A DNA stretch of 59,486 bases from Actinomycetota bacterium. Its GTDB lineage: Bacteria; Actinomycetota; Geothermincolia; Fen-727; Anoxymicrobiaceae. Numbering within the stretch: the stretch's first letter is position 1; every line of letters starts with the position of its first letter. The stretch is taken from assembly GCA_018896525.1 (NCBI GenBank), contig JAHIMR010000081.1:1-59486 (forward strand). Direction: 5' to 3'. Below, piece after piece: positions 1 through 8,279 of this stretch. The notes under the pieces were generated by a model that was given only the letters and a program-made list of their open reading frames with translations, had not been told where the DNA came from and made no database searches. Position numbers and translations under genes: made by a program.

Positions 1-526
1 GACCTGGGTACTGATACAGAACCCAAACGACACCCCCACCGACGTAACCCTCACCTACATGACCGAGAACGGCGAGGTTCCTGGAGGGACGATCACCCTT
101 CCGGCGGGCAGCAGGGAGAGCGTGAACGTGGGAGAGACGGTACAGACCTTCAAGGTGTCCACCGAGGTAACCGCTGATCAGCCGGTGATAGCCGAGAGGG
201 CGATGTACTACAACAACCGCACCTGCGCCCACGGCTCAATAGGGGTAACCGCTCCCAACGACACCTGGTACCTGGCCGAAGGCGCCACCTATGGTGGGTT
301 CGAGACCTGGATACTGGTACAGAACCCCAACGACACCCCCGCCAATGTGACCCTCACCTACATGACCGAGAACGGCGAGGTGCCGGGAGGGACCATCACC
401 CTTGCTCCCAACAGCCGCGAGAGCGTAAACGTGGGAGAAACGGTTGAGACCTTCAAGGTGTCCACCAAGGTAACCGCCGATAAGCCGGTGATAGCCGAGA
501 GGGCGATGTACGGGGACGCCAAGTGA
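1..526 (+). CDS. Secreted repeat protein, C-terminal part (5' end outside window)
   Basis: The reading frame is open from base 2 to a TGA at 524-526, so the gene starts before the window. The visible protein holds nearly two copies of a roughly 95-residue beta-rich repeat. Each copy contains a WYLAEGAT segment, then FETWILVQNPNDTP, a VTLTYMTENG stretch, a SRESVNVGETV stretch and a PVIAERAMY end. I associate this repeat (DUF5719-like) with cell-surface proteins of deep actinobacteria, from memory. The partial gene at the right edge encodes the same kind of repeat. An extracellular or cell-wall location is inferred. The catalytic or binding role, if any, lies outside the window. Confidence 0.75.
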   Translation, partial: TWVLIQNPNDTPTDVTLTYMTENGEVPGGTITLPAGSRESVNVGETVQTFKVSTEVTADQPVIAERAMYYNNRTCAHGSIGVTAPNDTWYLAEGATYGGFETWILVQNPNDTPANVTLTYMTENGEVPGGTITLAPNSRESVNVGETVETFKVSTKVTADKPVIAERAMYGDAK

Positions 527-528
527 AG

Positions 529-563
529 AAACGCAAGATGGTGCCTGGCACCATCTTGCGTTT
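529..563. repeat. 35-nt REP-like palindrome (family A, copy 1)
   Basis: This is a perfect 17+1+17 palindrome with the core GGTGCCTGGCACC, flanked by CGCAAGAT and its complement. It begins three bases after the stop of the first gene and ends in a T-run, so it could also act as a terminator. Further copies lie at 11301, 17501, 28717 and 44441. Confidence 0.85.
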
Positions 564-606
564 TGATCCCCGGCTAACACGCGACGACGTGAGATAAGAC
601 CCTCTA

Positions 607-627
607 CCCCCGGGCAACTGCCGGGGG
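607..627. terminator. Candidate bidirectional terminator hairpin
   Basis: CCCCCGG (607-613) pairs with CCGGGGG (621-627) across a 7-nt loop. It lies between two convergent genes, the edge repeat protein and the Lys-rich protein at 649. No long T-run follows, so intrinsic termination is only possible. Confidence 0.45.
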
Positions 628-648
628 CGTTCCGGGTCGCCAGACGGT

Positions 649-1059
649 CTACGCCTTCGTTGCCTTCTTTTTCGCGGGAACCTTCTTCGCAGGTTTCTTC
701 GCGGCTTTGGCCGCCTTCTTTTTCGCCGGCTTCTTCGATGCCTTTTTCCCGGCGGGCTTCCTGGCGGCCGGCTTCTTTTCCTCCAGCATCAAGGTGCGCT
801 CCTGGAGCGGCTCGAGGTCTGCCTTGGTGATGATTCCAACGGCGTCCAGCGCGTTCTGGGCGACCGGACGAAGGACCCGCGCCAGCGCGTCCAGGGCCCC
901 CTTGATGAGCAGGGGCCTCGGTCCCTCCAGGATTTCGGCGTCGAACTCGACGTCTATTTCGGCCTCGTTCTCGACCGACAGGTCACCGGTGTCGTTAATC
1001 GTGCAGTCGTTGAAGATGATTATTACCCTGGAGCGGTTGAGCCGGGAAAAGCGTCTCAT
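649..1059 (-). CDS. Small protein with histone H1-like Lys/Ala/Pro tail
   Basis: The product has 136 residues. Residues 1-95 look like a compact folded part with VIIIFNDC and DVEFDAEILEGPRP segments. The last 40 or so residues are almost only Lys, Ala and Pro in KKPAKK-type units, as in histone H1-like bacterial tails. The ATG start has GGAGG six bases upstream. Such tails usually bind nucleic acid or another polyanion, but the N-terminal part is not an HU fold that I recognise. The low-complexity tail also explains the long open frame on the opposite strand. The function is unknown; nucleoid or polyanion binding is an inference from composition. Confidence 0.7.
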   Translation of the reverse strand: MRRFSRLNRSRVIIIFNDCTINDTGDLSVENEAEIDVEFDAEILEGPRPLLIKGALDALARVLRPVAQNALDAVGIITKADLEPLQERTLMLEEKKPAARKPAGKKASKKPAKKKAAKAAKKPAKKVPAKKKATKA

Positions 1060-1089
1060 CGTCTACCTCCTGTCATCATCGGACGTGTG

Positions 1090-1506
1090 CTATCGGCTAC
1101 CTGCTGTGCTGGTTCGAAACGATACCCAATCGGCGGGCTCTGAGTCAATCTCGAGCTGCCACCGGTATCCCTTGACCGGTTCCAGGGGAAGCCCTAAGAA
1201 GTTAAACACCGCGGAAAAATCGATGTCGGTGCCCTGTGGGACGCCCGGCGGCCTTCCCACCTCGAAGTCGCCCACCTGCTCGACAGGCCGCGGCGGGTCC
1301 CCGAGCTCCATGATACTACCGCTCTCATCCTGGAGGAACAGGCCCAGCCGGTGCTTCCTGTTGGTTTCGCCCCACGGCACCAGTATGCGGAGGGCGATCG
1401 CCATGTTGCGGGGGCCCGGCGGGCACATGGTCCATCCCCCGCCCATGATGTAGAGCTTACCCCCGAGCGCTTCCGCGTAGTCACAGAGTATTATCGTCGT
1501 CTTCAA
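1090..1506 (-). CDS. DUF6941-like protein
   Basis: The product has 138 residues. It opens with an ILCDYAEALGGKLYIMGGGW segment, followed by ALRILVPWGETNRKH and a LFLQDESG strand. This matches my memory of the DUF6941 family, small actinobacterial proteins of unknown role. The start is TTG with an AAAGGCGG-like ribosome site about seven bases upstream. The gene lies just upstream of, and in the same direction as, the Lys-rich protein gene, so the two may be cotranscribed. No catalytic residues are evident. Confidence 0.65.
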   Translation of the reverse strand: MKTTIILCDYAEALGGKLYIMGGGWTMCPPGPRNMAIALRILVPWGETNRKHRLGLFLQDESGSIMELGDPPRPVEQVGDFEVGRPPGVPQGTDIDFSAVFNFLGLPLEPVKGYRWQLEIDSEPADWVSFRTSTAGSR

Positions 1507-1600
1507 CGTGAACCGCCTTTCCTGGACTTGCGTCGCTGCACGGGGTTCAGGCCCTTAGTACTTAGTTGCATTATAGAGCATCGACCTGAGTAGCAACCTT

Positions 1601-1626
1601 TGCAAAAGGGGCCTGGCCCCTAACGC
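1601..1626. repeat. REP-like palindrome (family B, copy 1)
   Basis: The core GGGGCCTGGCCCC is flanked by GCAAAA and by TAACGCA. It belongs to the same palindrome class as the elements at 17443, 19483 and 42354. Confidence 0.7.
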
Positions 1627-1646
1627 AAGTATTTAACCATTAAACG

Positions 1647-3032
1647 TTAGCGGGCCGGCGTGTAAGCGGGGTTGCTGTCAAGCACGGTGTCGAGTGTTTC
1701 CCTGTCCGGTGCCTGCACGCACAGGGTCGCGTCTCCAGCCATGGCGCAGTAGAAGAGCTCGCCGTCCGCCTCCAGCAGGTAGTAGGCGGAGTTGCTGTTC
1801 ACCTCCTTCAAGCCGTCCTCGAACCGGCTTTCCAGCAGTTCGGCGTAGCCGTCCAGGAACTGCCTCGCGTCATCGGGGGTGTCCCAGACGAACGAGTTCA
1901 CCACGATGTAGTCGTCGCCCGGCCCCTGGTAGTACTGGATGGTGTTGCCCCCCCAGCCTCCGGCGACGTCCACCGAGGCCAGCAGGCCGCAGTACTGCTC
2001 GAACCATACGTCCACGTCAAGCTCGCCCATGCAATCCTCGTTTGTCATCTCCCAGCCTTCTCCCAGCGAGCCGGCTACGTCGAGGACCGGCACGTCCCGC
2101 GGTTGGTCGATGCCCTGAATATACTTATGGGGGTGCATTATCTGCTCGCTTGACAGCGGGGGGTTCCGGAACGCGTTATCTACGGCGGGCTCGCCGCCGC
2201 TTTCCTCCAGGGCACTGACGAAAGCCATCCCTTCCTCGTAGGGGAACATCAGGCTCCTCTGGATGTAGACAGGGGCATTGTCGAGCTCCTCCGACGCGAT
2301 ATCGGCGCCGGCAAGCTCTTCCTGGAGAAGCTTGTTGAGATCCACGTACTCCTTCGCGTACTTCACCATCGTGGTCATGGCGTCGCCTTCTACCAGGGAA
2401 AGTACCGCCAGGTTGTTGTCGCCGTTGTAATCGTCGTTCTCCAGCGGGGGCTCCACCAGGTTGAAGTGCTGGTCCTGGAGCGCGTGGGTGATCTCGTGCG
2501 CCATGGTTATCTCGTCCATGATGCTCCCGGCGCTCTTGTCCTTCACGATGGTGATGTTCTTGGTTTCGGTGTCGTAGAACCCGGCAATCTGCTCGGAGTA
2601 GACATCGGTGAGCGTTTCCTCGAGGTTCTCGTCCGGCGGGATGAGGCCCAGCGCTTTCAACAGCTTCTCGTCCGCTTCCGTTTCCTCTTCTGATGACTCT
2701 TCGACGATCGATCCTAAGAGCTCGTAGCGCACCACCGACTCCGGGCACTCCCTGAACAGGGCCGGCTTCTCGATGGACAGTTCCCTTACCTTCGACACCC
2801 GCCTCTCGACAGTTTCCAGCTCCTTCGAGTTGATCTTCCTGCCGCAGGTTTCGGTGTCAACCTCAAGGTCGAACTGCAGGAGTTCCCCGGTGGTGAAAGG
2901 CTTGAACGAGAGGGTGAGCTCGACCGGCTTGTAAATGCGCCCGGTGCCCAGAGCGAAGTGGAGCACCAGTGCCACCTCGGCTAACGCCAACAGCGACACA
3001 ACCAGGAGTACTGCTACCAGGCTTTTCTTCAA
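1647..3032 (-). CDS. Membrane-anchored putative zinc metallopeptidase (HExxH)
   Basis: The product has 461 residues. Residues 5-28 form one hydrophobic N-terminal segment (signal anchor), and the rest is predicted extracytoplasmic. The motif MAHEITHALQDQHF near residue 180 is a zincin-type HExxH site. It is preceded by QIAGFYD and TITIVKD strands, an arrangement I have seen in uncharacterised HExxH proteins of Chloroflexi and Actinobacteria. The start is TTG with GGAGG eight bases upstream. The C-terminal half is acidic and has no domain I recognise. Peptidase activity is inferred from the motif only; the third zinc ligand was not identified. Confidence 0.7.
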   Translation of the reverse strand: MKKSLVAVLLVVSLLALAEVALVLHFALGTGRIYKPVELTLSFKPFTTGELLQFDLEVDTETCGRKINSKELETVERRVSKVRELSIEKPALFRECPESVVRYELLGSIVEESSEEETEADEKLLKALGLIPPDENLEETLTDVYSEQIAGFYDTETKNITIVKDKSAGSIMDEITMAHEITHALQDQHFNLVEPPLENDDYNGDNNLAVLSLVEGDAMTTMVKYAKEYVDLNKLLQEELAGADIASEELDNAPVYIQRSLMFPYEEGMAFVSALEESGGEPAVDNAFRNPPLSSEQIMHPHKYIQGIDQPRDVPVLDVAGSLGEGWEMTNEDCMGELDVDVWFEQYCGLLASVDVAGGWGGNTIQYYQGPGDDYIVVNSFVWDTPDDARQFLDGYAELLESRFEDGLKEVNSNSAYYLLEADGELFYCAMAGDATLCVQAPDRETLDTVLDSNPAYTPAR

Positions 3033-3093
3033 CGGTCGAACCTCCGGTAGGGTATGTGCGAGAATCGGTTACTATATATAATAACCTAGCGAG

Positions 3094-3126
3094 CGGCGGC
3101 AGCAGCAGCAGCAGCAGCGGCAGCAG
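3094..3126. repeat. CGG/CAG trinucleotide tract
   Basis: There are about eleven GGC/AGC triplets in a row immediately before the ribosome site (GGAGG, 3130-3134) of the lipoprotein gene at 3141. Slippage here could change the leader length. Confidence 0.8.
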
Positions 3127-3140
3127 TCGGAGGTGGGCGA

Positions 3141-4097
3141 TTGGAAACGGGTAACACTCTAAGTCACGGGCACACCGGGGAGCGCCGGGGCGGGCCGCCG
3201 GGAGCGCCGGGGCGCCGGTTGCCGCCCGCGCGGACGGCGGTGCTGGTTACGGTCGCGGCCGCGCTGGTCGCGCTTATCATGACCGGCTGCGGCTCGACCG
3301 CGGACAAGGTAAATGATTACCTGGTAATGGCCGGCGGCGTGGTCAAGGGCATAGAGGGGAGCTTGAGCGAGTTCGACGCGTTATGGCCCGTGCCCCTCTC
3401 CGCCCAGGGCGGTATCAAGGCGACGCTTGTGGGGTTCCGAAAAGCGCTGGCCGACGGCCAGTCCGAGGTTGACAGCATGGACGTCCCCGAGCCGTGCCTC
3501 GAGCTTTCAAGGCTGCTCAGGCAGTGCCTGGACCGGGGCAGGGAACTTGCCGACATGACCACGCAGTTTGCGGATTACATTGACGACATGGCTCCCATCG
3601 CGCTGCAGATAGACGAGGTCACAGTCACTCTCCAGGAACTCATGGAAAGAAAGGACATACCGACCGGTTTTCACGGGCTCTACGACAAGGTGAACAGCAT
3701 CAACGCCGCGTTAGGGACCGTACTTCCGCCGGTAACCTTCCAGGAGGTGCACCACACGTTTGGTGAGTTCGTGCAGTCAATGGCCAAGGATTTCAAGAAG
3801 GCGCACGACAGGCTTGGCGATTGGGGCCTCGAGGAAGAGGAGGAAGAGGAGGAAGAGGAGGTCCAGCCTGAGGAGGAACAGGACGAGAAGCCCGCGAAGG
3901 AAACACCGGAAAACCGCGCTATAAAACCGGTCTTGAAAGGCATACCGGAGGAGTGGGGCAGGACGTGCGGGGAGATTGCCGCGATGTTCGACGCGCTCCG
4001 CGGGTCCACCGGATTGAAGCAAAAAGAGGCAGTGGTGCGGGACCTCGTCGGGCAGGCCAATGCCATGATGCAGGCCCTCGAGAAGGAGTATAAGTAG
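3141..4097 (+). CDS. Putative lipoprotein with acidic Glu tract
   Basis: The product has 318 residues. The TTG start at 3141 is well placed after GGAGG (spacing about seven). It gives an unusually long, Arg/Pro/Gly-rich N-terminal region of about 30 residues before a hydrophobic segment and a lipobox ending TGC (LIMTGCGS). The mature part is mostly helical with long amphipathic stretches. Near residue 235 a run of ten Glu leads into a Pro/Glu-rich linker, and a final helical segment follows. No enzyme motif is visible. It is probably a surface-attached helical lipoprotein of unknown role; an internal start nearer the hydrophobic segment is also possible. Confidence 0.65.
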   Translation: METGNTLSHGHTGERRGGPPGAPGRRLPPARTAVLVTVAAALVALIMTGCGSTADKVNDYLVMAGGVVKGIEGSLSEFDALWPVPLSAQGGIKATLVGFRKALADGQSEVDSMDVPEPCLELSRLLRQCLDRGRELADMTTQFADYIDDMAPIALQIDEVTVTLQELMERKDIPTGFHGLYDKVNSINAALGTVLPPVTFQEVHHTFGEFVQSMAKDFKKAHDRLGDWGLEEEEEEEEEEVQPEEEQDEKPAKETPENRAIKPVLKGIPEEWGRTCGEIAAMFDALRGSTGLKQKEAVVRDLVGQANAMMQALEKEYK

Positions 4098-4170
4098 GCC
4101 GGATGACGCCGGGTACCTGGACCTGCCAGGAGGCAACACCGGTCACGTGGTTTCCCCGGAGGTGAGGGAT

Positions 4171-5811
4171 TTGACCGTGATTGAAGGTGTAGCGGATTGG
4201 GTTTCGGGCCTGTCCTACGACGACATCCCCCCGAGGGTCCTGGAGGTGGCACGCAACCAGGTGGCCTCGGTGCTGGGGGCGATACACGCCGGTGCGGGGT
4301 GCGCCGGCGGGGAAGCGGTCGTCCGCACGGTGGATGGGCTGGCCGGGGAGGGCCCATGCTCGACGTACCCGGGTGGCGCCCGGCGCCCGTTCACTTCAGC
4401 GCTCCTGCAGAACTGCTCGCTTTCCATTGCACTGGATTACGACGACTACCTCTTTCTCGGACACACCGGTCATAGTGCCGTGCTGGCGCCGCTGGCAGTG
4501 GCGGAGATGAGAGGCGTTGATACCCGCACGGTGCTCACGGCGCAGGTGGCCGCCAACGAGGTCGCAGGTCGCCTTGGGGGGACGGTCGCGGTAGGCCCTC
4601 ACAACGGCCAGATGTGGGCGCACATTCACCTGCTGGGGGCCGCGGCCGCGGCTTCCCGGGTACTGGGTCTGGACCCCGACCGGACGGCCGACGCGATGGG
4701 CATCGCCCTTGCGGAACCGGTGTATGCGCTGTTTCCCGCGTTTATGGGGCCGCAGTCGAAACTGATGATAGCCACGGTACCCACTATAACCGGCACCATC
4801 GCCGCTTTCCTGGCGGAGGGCGGCATGACCGGGCCGCGGGGAATCCTGGAGGACCCCCAGGGGTTCTGGGCGAACTTCTCGTTCGTGCCCATGCCGTTCA
4901 TACTCACCGGGTTCGGCCGGGCATGGGTGACCGACACGGTGGCGTTCAAGCAGTACCCCGGATGCGCCTACATAGACACAACGATGGACGCGCTCTTCGA
5001 GATAACCGGGGAGTTTCGACAGAGTCACGGCCGGGATATCAAGCCGGACGAGGTGATGGGGATAGAGGTGGAGGCGAGCCTGCTCACCTGCGCTATGAAC
5101 GCCATGTCCAGCGGGTACCTCGACCGGGAGAAGCTCTCTCCCACAAATATTAACTTCTCGGTGCCGTTAAGCGTTGCCATCGGGCTGATCGCCGGGGCCC
5201 TGTCCGGGGCAGAGCTTACCGAGGGCTTCCTGGTGTCCAACAGGGAGAGGATACTGGCCCTGGCATCACGGGTCGAACTCCGCCACTCTCCCCGGATGAC
5301 TGTCGAGTTCTTGCGGGCACTGGACCGGGTGGTCGACATGAAGTCAATACTTCGGGAGATCGACCTGAGGGCGTTGATAAAGGTGAGGCGGAGGCTGCGC
5401 GAGCACCTCGCAAGCGTCGCCACCATGGGGCTTGGGGAGGCGGTAGCCGCATGGAGAGGCCTCTCGCCGGAGGACAGGGCTTTCCTGCGGGGCCTCGTGT
5501 CGATAGGAGGCATGTTCAGGAAGTATCCCGCCTACGACCTCGGCGAGAGCCGGTTCGAGGAGCTCGAGATGCCTTTCGGCGCGCGACTGTCGGTACGCCT
5601 CAAGGACGGCACGTTGCTTGAGGCGGAGCGGATGATACCTCGCGGTGCCCCGGGCGACCCGGCGCGATTGGACGTTCCCCGGGGGAAGTTCGTGAAGGAG
5701 ACGGCCCCGCTCATCGGGCGCGAGGCGACAGAGGCGGCGGTGGACACGGTCCTCGATCTGGAGAACCACACCCTGGACGACATCAGGAACGCGTTGGCCC
5801 AGGGGGAGTAG
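4171..5811 (+). CDS. MmgE/PrpD family protein
   Basis: The product has 546 residues from the chosen TTG, which has GGAGG at 4158-4162; a GTG at 4147 is the alternative. The N-terminal all-helical domain shows family signatures: the LDYDDYLFLGHTGHSA segment, the VAANEVAGRLGG segment and the QMWAHIHLLGAAAAASRVLGL segment (each quoted within 20-residue pieces of the protein). This family includes 2-methylcitrate dehydratase (PrpD) and aconitate decarboxylase. No prpB or prpC lies nearby, so the substrate is unknown. A MITE copy begins nine bases after the stop codon. Confidence 0.8.
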   Translation: MTVIEGVADWVSGLSYDDIPPRVLEVARNQVASVLGAIHAGAGCAGGEAVVRTVDGLAGEGPCSTYPGGARRPFTSALLQNCSLSIALDYDDYLFLGHTGHSAVLAPLAVAEMRGVDTRTVLTAQVAANEVAGRLGGTVAVGPHNGQMWAHIHLLGAAAAASRVLGLDPDRTADAMGIALAEPVYALFPAFMGPQSKLMIATVPTITGTIAAFLAEGGMTGPRGILEDPQGFWANFSFVPMPFILTGFGRAWVTDTVAFKQYPGCAYIDTTMDALFEITGEFRQSHGRDIKPDEVMGIEVEASLLTCAMNAMSSGYLDREKLSPTNINFSVPLSVAIGLIAGALSGAELTEGFLVSNRERILALASRVELRHSPRMTVEFLRALDRVVDMKSILREIDLRALIKVRRRLREHLASVATMGLGEAVAAWRGLSPEDRAFLRGLVSIGGMFRKYPAYDLGESRFEELEMPFGARLSVRLKDGTLLEAERMIPRGAPGDPARLDVPRGKFVKETAPLIGREATEAAVDTVLDLENHTLDDIRNALAQGE

Positions 5812-5819
5812 CCCGGCTC

Positions 5820-5983
5820 AGTGCCCCGTTCCATAGATACGGTTAAGCACCGAGAGCGTCGAAGCGCCGCTCCGGCAAGGCGCGCGACCGAGTCGTACTC
5901 TTGGAGTACGTCGAGTGAGCGGAACGCAGCCGGTGTGGATGCAGCGGCGTTCGAATGCAAGTGTATCTATGGAGCGGGGTACT
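5820..5983 (+). mobile_element. 164-bp MITE-like element, copy R1 (complete)
   Basis: The left end AGTGCCCCGTTCCATAGATA and the right end, reverse-complemented, AGTACCCCGCTCCATAGATA form terminal inverted repeats of about 21 bp. The centre carries a short hairpin (GTACT, 5-nt loop, AGTAC). No transposase is encoded. Further copies lie at 9218, 12655 (partial), 30398 (inverted), 47371 and 55333 (inverted, partial). Its right end forms part of the stop codon of the convergent radical SAM gene. Confidence 0.85.
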
Positions 5984-7277
5984 ATGGTTTACGTGAGCGG
6001 TAGGCGCTCCACTCCGGGTCCGCTATCTCCCGGTACGATTCCGCGTAGCCGTCGATTTCGGCGGCGAACTCCTCGATGACCGCCTCCGCCCCGGCGTGGG
6101 TCGGGTGGGCGCCGCAGACGGTCACCACATCCCTGAGGACCTCCGGCACGTCGATTATCATGCACGGCCTGAAAAGGTTCTCGTCGTACGGCTGGTGTTC
6201 CCTTATACGTGTGAAGAACGGTGATTGCAGGATGTCCTTGAGCGACTTGTTCTTGATGTTGTCCACCGCGAAGTGGACGAAGACGCACGGCTCGACGTCG
6301 CCGTTGGAGTTGATGTGCAGGTATTTCCTGCCCCCGGCCAGGCAGCCGCCCACCATCGGGCCGTCGTTCCAGAAGTCGGCCAGCAGGATGTCGTTACGGG
6401 CGCGCCTCTTCACGAGTTCCTCGCGCCTGAAGATCCGCTGCTGGGGGGTGGGCATGAGCTCGACCCCCGGCTCTTTGCCCACCGGGACGTAGTGGAAGTA
6501 CCAGCCTATCAGGCACCCCTTGTCGCGGTAGAAGTTCACGAACTCCTCGCTCACGATGAGCTCGTTGTTCTCGCGGGTGGCGGTCGCGCTGAAGCCGAAA
6601 ACGACCCCTTCCTCCCGGAGGTTGTCCATGGCACGGAGTATCTTCTGGTAGGTGCCCTTCCCCCGCCGGGCGTCGGTCTCCTTCTCGAAGCCCTCTACGC
6701 TGACGCAGGGGTAGACGTTACCCATCTCGGCCAGCCTTCGGGCGACCTCACGGTCGATGAGGGTGCCGTTGGTGTATACCTGGAAGAGGATAGAGTGGTG
6801 TCTTTCCATGATACTCAGCAGGTCTTCGCCAAGCACGAACGGCTCACCACCGGAGATAGTTATGAAGTAGACCCCCATCTCCTCCGCCTCGAGCAGGAGC
6901 CGCTCCAGGGTGCCCAGCCCCAGGTCTTCGTTCGTCGCGTACTTGCCGGCGTAGCACCCGTAGCAGTTGAGGTTGCAGCGCATGGTGGGGCTTATGACCA
7001 TGAGGATCGGAGGGTCGAACCCCGTGTCCTCTTTGAAGCGGATTCGTTTCACCTCTCCCTTGACCAGGGCGTTGGCGATGAAGTTGAGGGCGGATTTCCG
7101 GACCGCTGGCGACATCCGGTTCAGGTGCCGCTTGGCGAGCAGCAGGCTGGTGGTCAGGAACTCACGCCCATCCGGATATGAAATGTAGCGGACGCACCGC
7201 CGCCCGGCGGCAGTGAGAACGCTGTCGGGGATCACCCTAATAGCGGCGAGACCACAGGCCACAACCGCTCTTGTCAC
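5982..7277 (-). CDS. Radical SAM protein with SPASM-like C-terminus
   Basis: The product has 431 residues. The radical SAM cluster motif CNLNCYGCYAG follows MVISPTMR near residue 115, and TISGGEPFVLGED is the glycine-rich SAM-binding strand. The C-terminal part has INSNGDVEPCVF and later Cys residues, as in SPASM-type proteins that hold auxiliary clusters. The first 100 residues form a helical extension. The start is GTG. The stop codon TAG lies across the MITE R1 boundary. Many relatives modify peptides, but no precursor peptide gene is seen nearby. The divergent ferredoxin-like gene 124 bp away could supply electrons, which is an inference. Confidence 0.85.
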   Translation of the reverse strand: MTRAVVACGLAAIRVIPDSVLTAAGRRCVRYISYPDGREFLTTSLLLAKRHLNRMSPAVRKSALNFIANALVKGEVKRIRFKEDTGFDPPILMVISPTMRCNLNCYGCYAGKYATNEDLGLGTLERLLLEAEEMGVYFITISGGEPFVLGEDLLSIMERHHSILFQVYTNGTLIDREVARRLAEMGNVYPCVSVEGFEKETDARRGKGTYQKILRAMDNLREEGVVFGFSATATRENNELIVSEEFVNFYRDKGCLIGWYFHYVPVGKEPGVELMPTPQQRIFRREELVKRRARNDILLADFWNDGPMVGGCLAGGRKYLHINSNGDVEPCVFVHFAVDNIKNKSLKDILQSPFFTRIREHQPYDENLFRPCMIIDVPEVLRDVVTVCGAHPTHAGAEAVIEEFAAEIDGYAESYREIADPEWSAYRSRKP

Positions 7278-7401
7278 TAACCTCTTGAATGACTCGATGA
7301 TACTTATAAGGCCACCCCCTTTTTCGCCCGAGAGGGAAGAACAACGCGAAAATACTACACATTCCCGCCGGCCAGTTCAATAGCCGCCGTTCAACGTTCG
7401 G

Positions 7402-8253
7402 GTGTACCATGGTATCCAGACAGTGCTGAAGGCGTGTCGGGAGGCCGGTTTGGGAACCAAGAAGTACCAGGTAGATTTCGCTTTGAAGTTATGGAAGCTT
7501 ACCCACTGGGCGAAGCGGATTGGCGATATAACGCCGTTCAAGCAGATGGCGGGACTCATCGCCTCGGAGAAGAACTTCTGCGGCTCCTTTATACCGGTTG
7601 ACGAGGAGATCGAGATACCCCCCAGCGTGGTGGCCCCTCGCCTTATCCTGGAGGATTACATCAAGAGGGCCTCCCACCGCACTATAATCCATGAGTGCTT
7701 CTGCAGGGCGGGCGAGGGGTGTGAGAGGTATCCCCGCGACCTGGGGTGCCTGCTGCTGGGGGAGGCGTCACGCGATGTCGACCCCAGCGTAGGGCGTCCC
7801 GCCACCGTGGAGGAGTCCATGGAACACCTTGACCGGGGGTTGGCCGCGGGGCTTCTCCCCATGCTGGGCCACCTGAGGATAGACCAGGCGGTGTTTGGGG
7901 TCAGGGAGTTCAGCAGGTTTCTGACCCTGTGTTTCTGCTGCGAGTGCTGCTGCGTCATCCGCTCGGAGATGAGGAGGCTGGTGGGAGCCTACCCGCGCAG
8001 CCTCGTGCGTTTGGAGGGTGTGCGTGTCGAGGTCACAGGGGAGTGCGTGGGATGCGGGGAGTGCGTCCCGGTTTGCCCCGTCGAGAACGTGCGGCTCTCA
8101 GGCGATGTGGCGATAATCGGCGAGATGTGCGTCGGTTGCGGGAGCTGTGCCCGCGCCTGCTCCAGGGGGGTTATCAAGGTGTCGATCGAGCCGGGTTCGC
8201 GTTTGCATGAGGATATCCGGCGCCGGATAGAGACGGGTGTCGATATCGAATAA
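7402..8253 (+). CDS. Cys-rich 4Fe-4S ferredoxin-like protein
   Basis: The product has 283 residues from a GTG, the first start after an in-frame stop at 7381. The C-terminal 70 residues hold two ferredoxin motifs, CVGCGECVPVCPVE and CVGCGSCARACS, for two [4Fe-4S] clusters. The first 200 residues carry two further Cys groups, CFCRAGEGCERYPRDLGC near residue 98 and CFCCECCC near residue 178, which could hold additional metal. The N-terminal half has no membrane helix. The gene is divergent from the radical SAM gene. It is probably a cytoplasmic electron carrier or redox subunit; the partner is unknown. Confidence 0.75.
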   Translation: MYHGIQTVLKACREAGLGTKKYQVDFALKLWKLTHWAKRIGDITPFKQMAGLIASEKNFCGSFIPVDEEIEIPPSVVAPRLILEDYIKRASHRTIIHECFCRAGEGCERYPRDLGCLLLGEASRDVDPSVGRPATVEESMEHLDRGLAAGLLPMLGHLRIDQAVFGVREFSRFLTLCFCCECCCVIRSEMRRLVGAYPRSLVRLEGVRVEVTGECVGCGECVPVCPVENVRLSGDVAIIGEMCVGCGSCARACSRGVIKVSIEPGSRLHEDIRRRIETGVDIE

Positions 8254-8279
8254 GGAAAGGCCCGTGCGGGGACGCTCGT

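Noticed and set aside
3680-4357. Long minus-strand frames opposite the Glu-rich lipoprotein and the MmgE/PrpD gene
   Set aside because: Their translations are low-complexity mirror sequences (Ser or Pro runs) of real genes with good family matches on the plus strand.
5821-6003. Open frames inside the MITE copies as small genes
   Set aside because: They are open because of the GC-rich palindromic sequence, change length between copies and have no consistent start; only the in-frame copy within the nuoB-like gene is likely translated.
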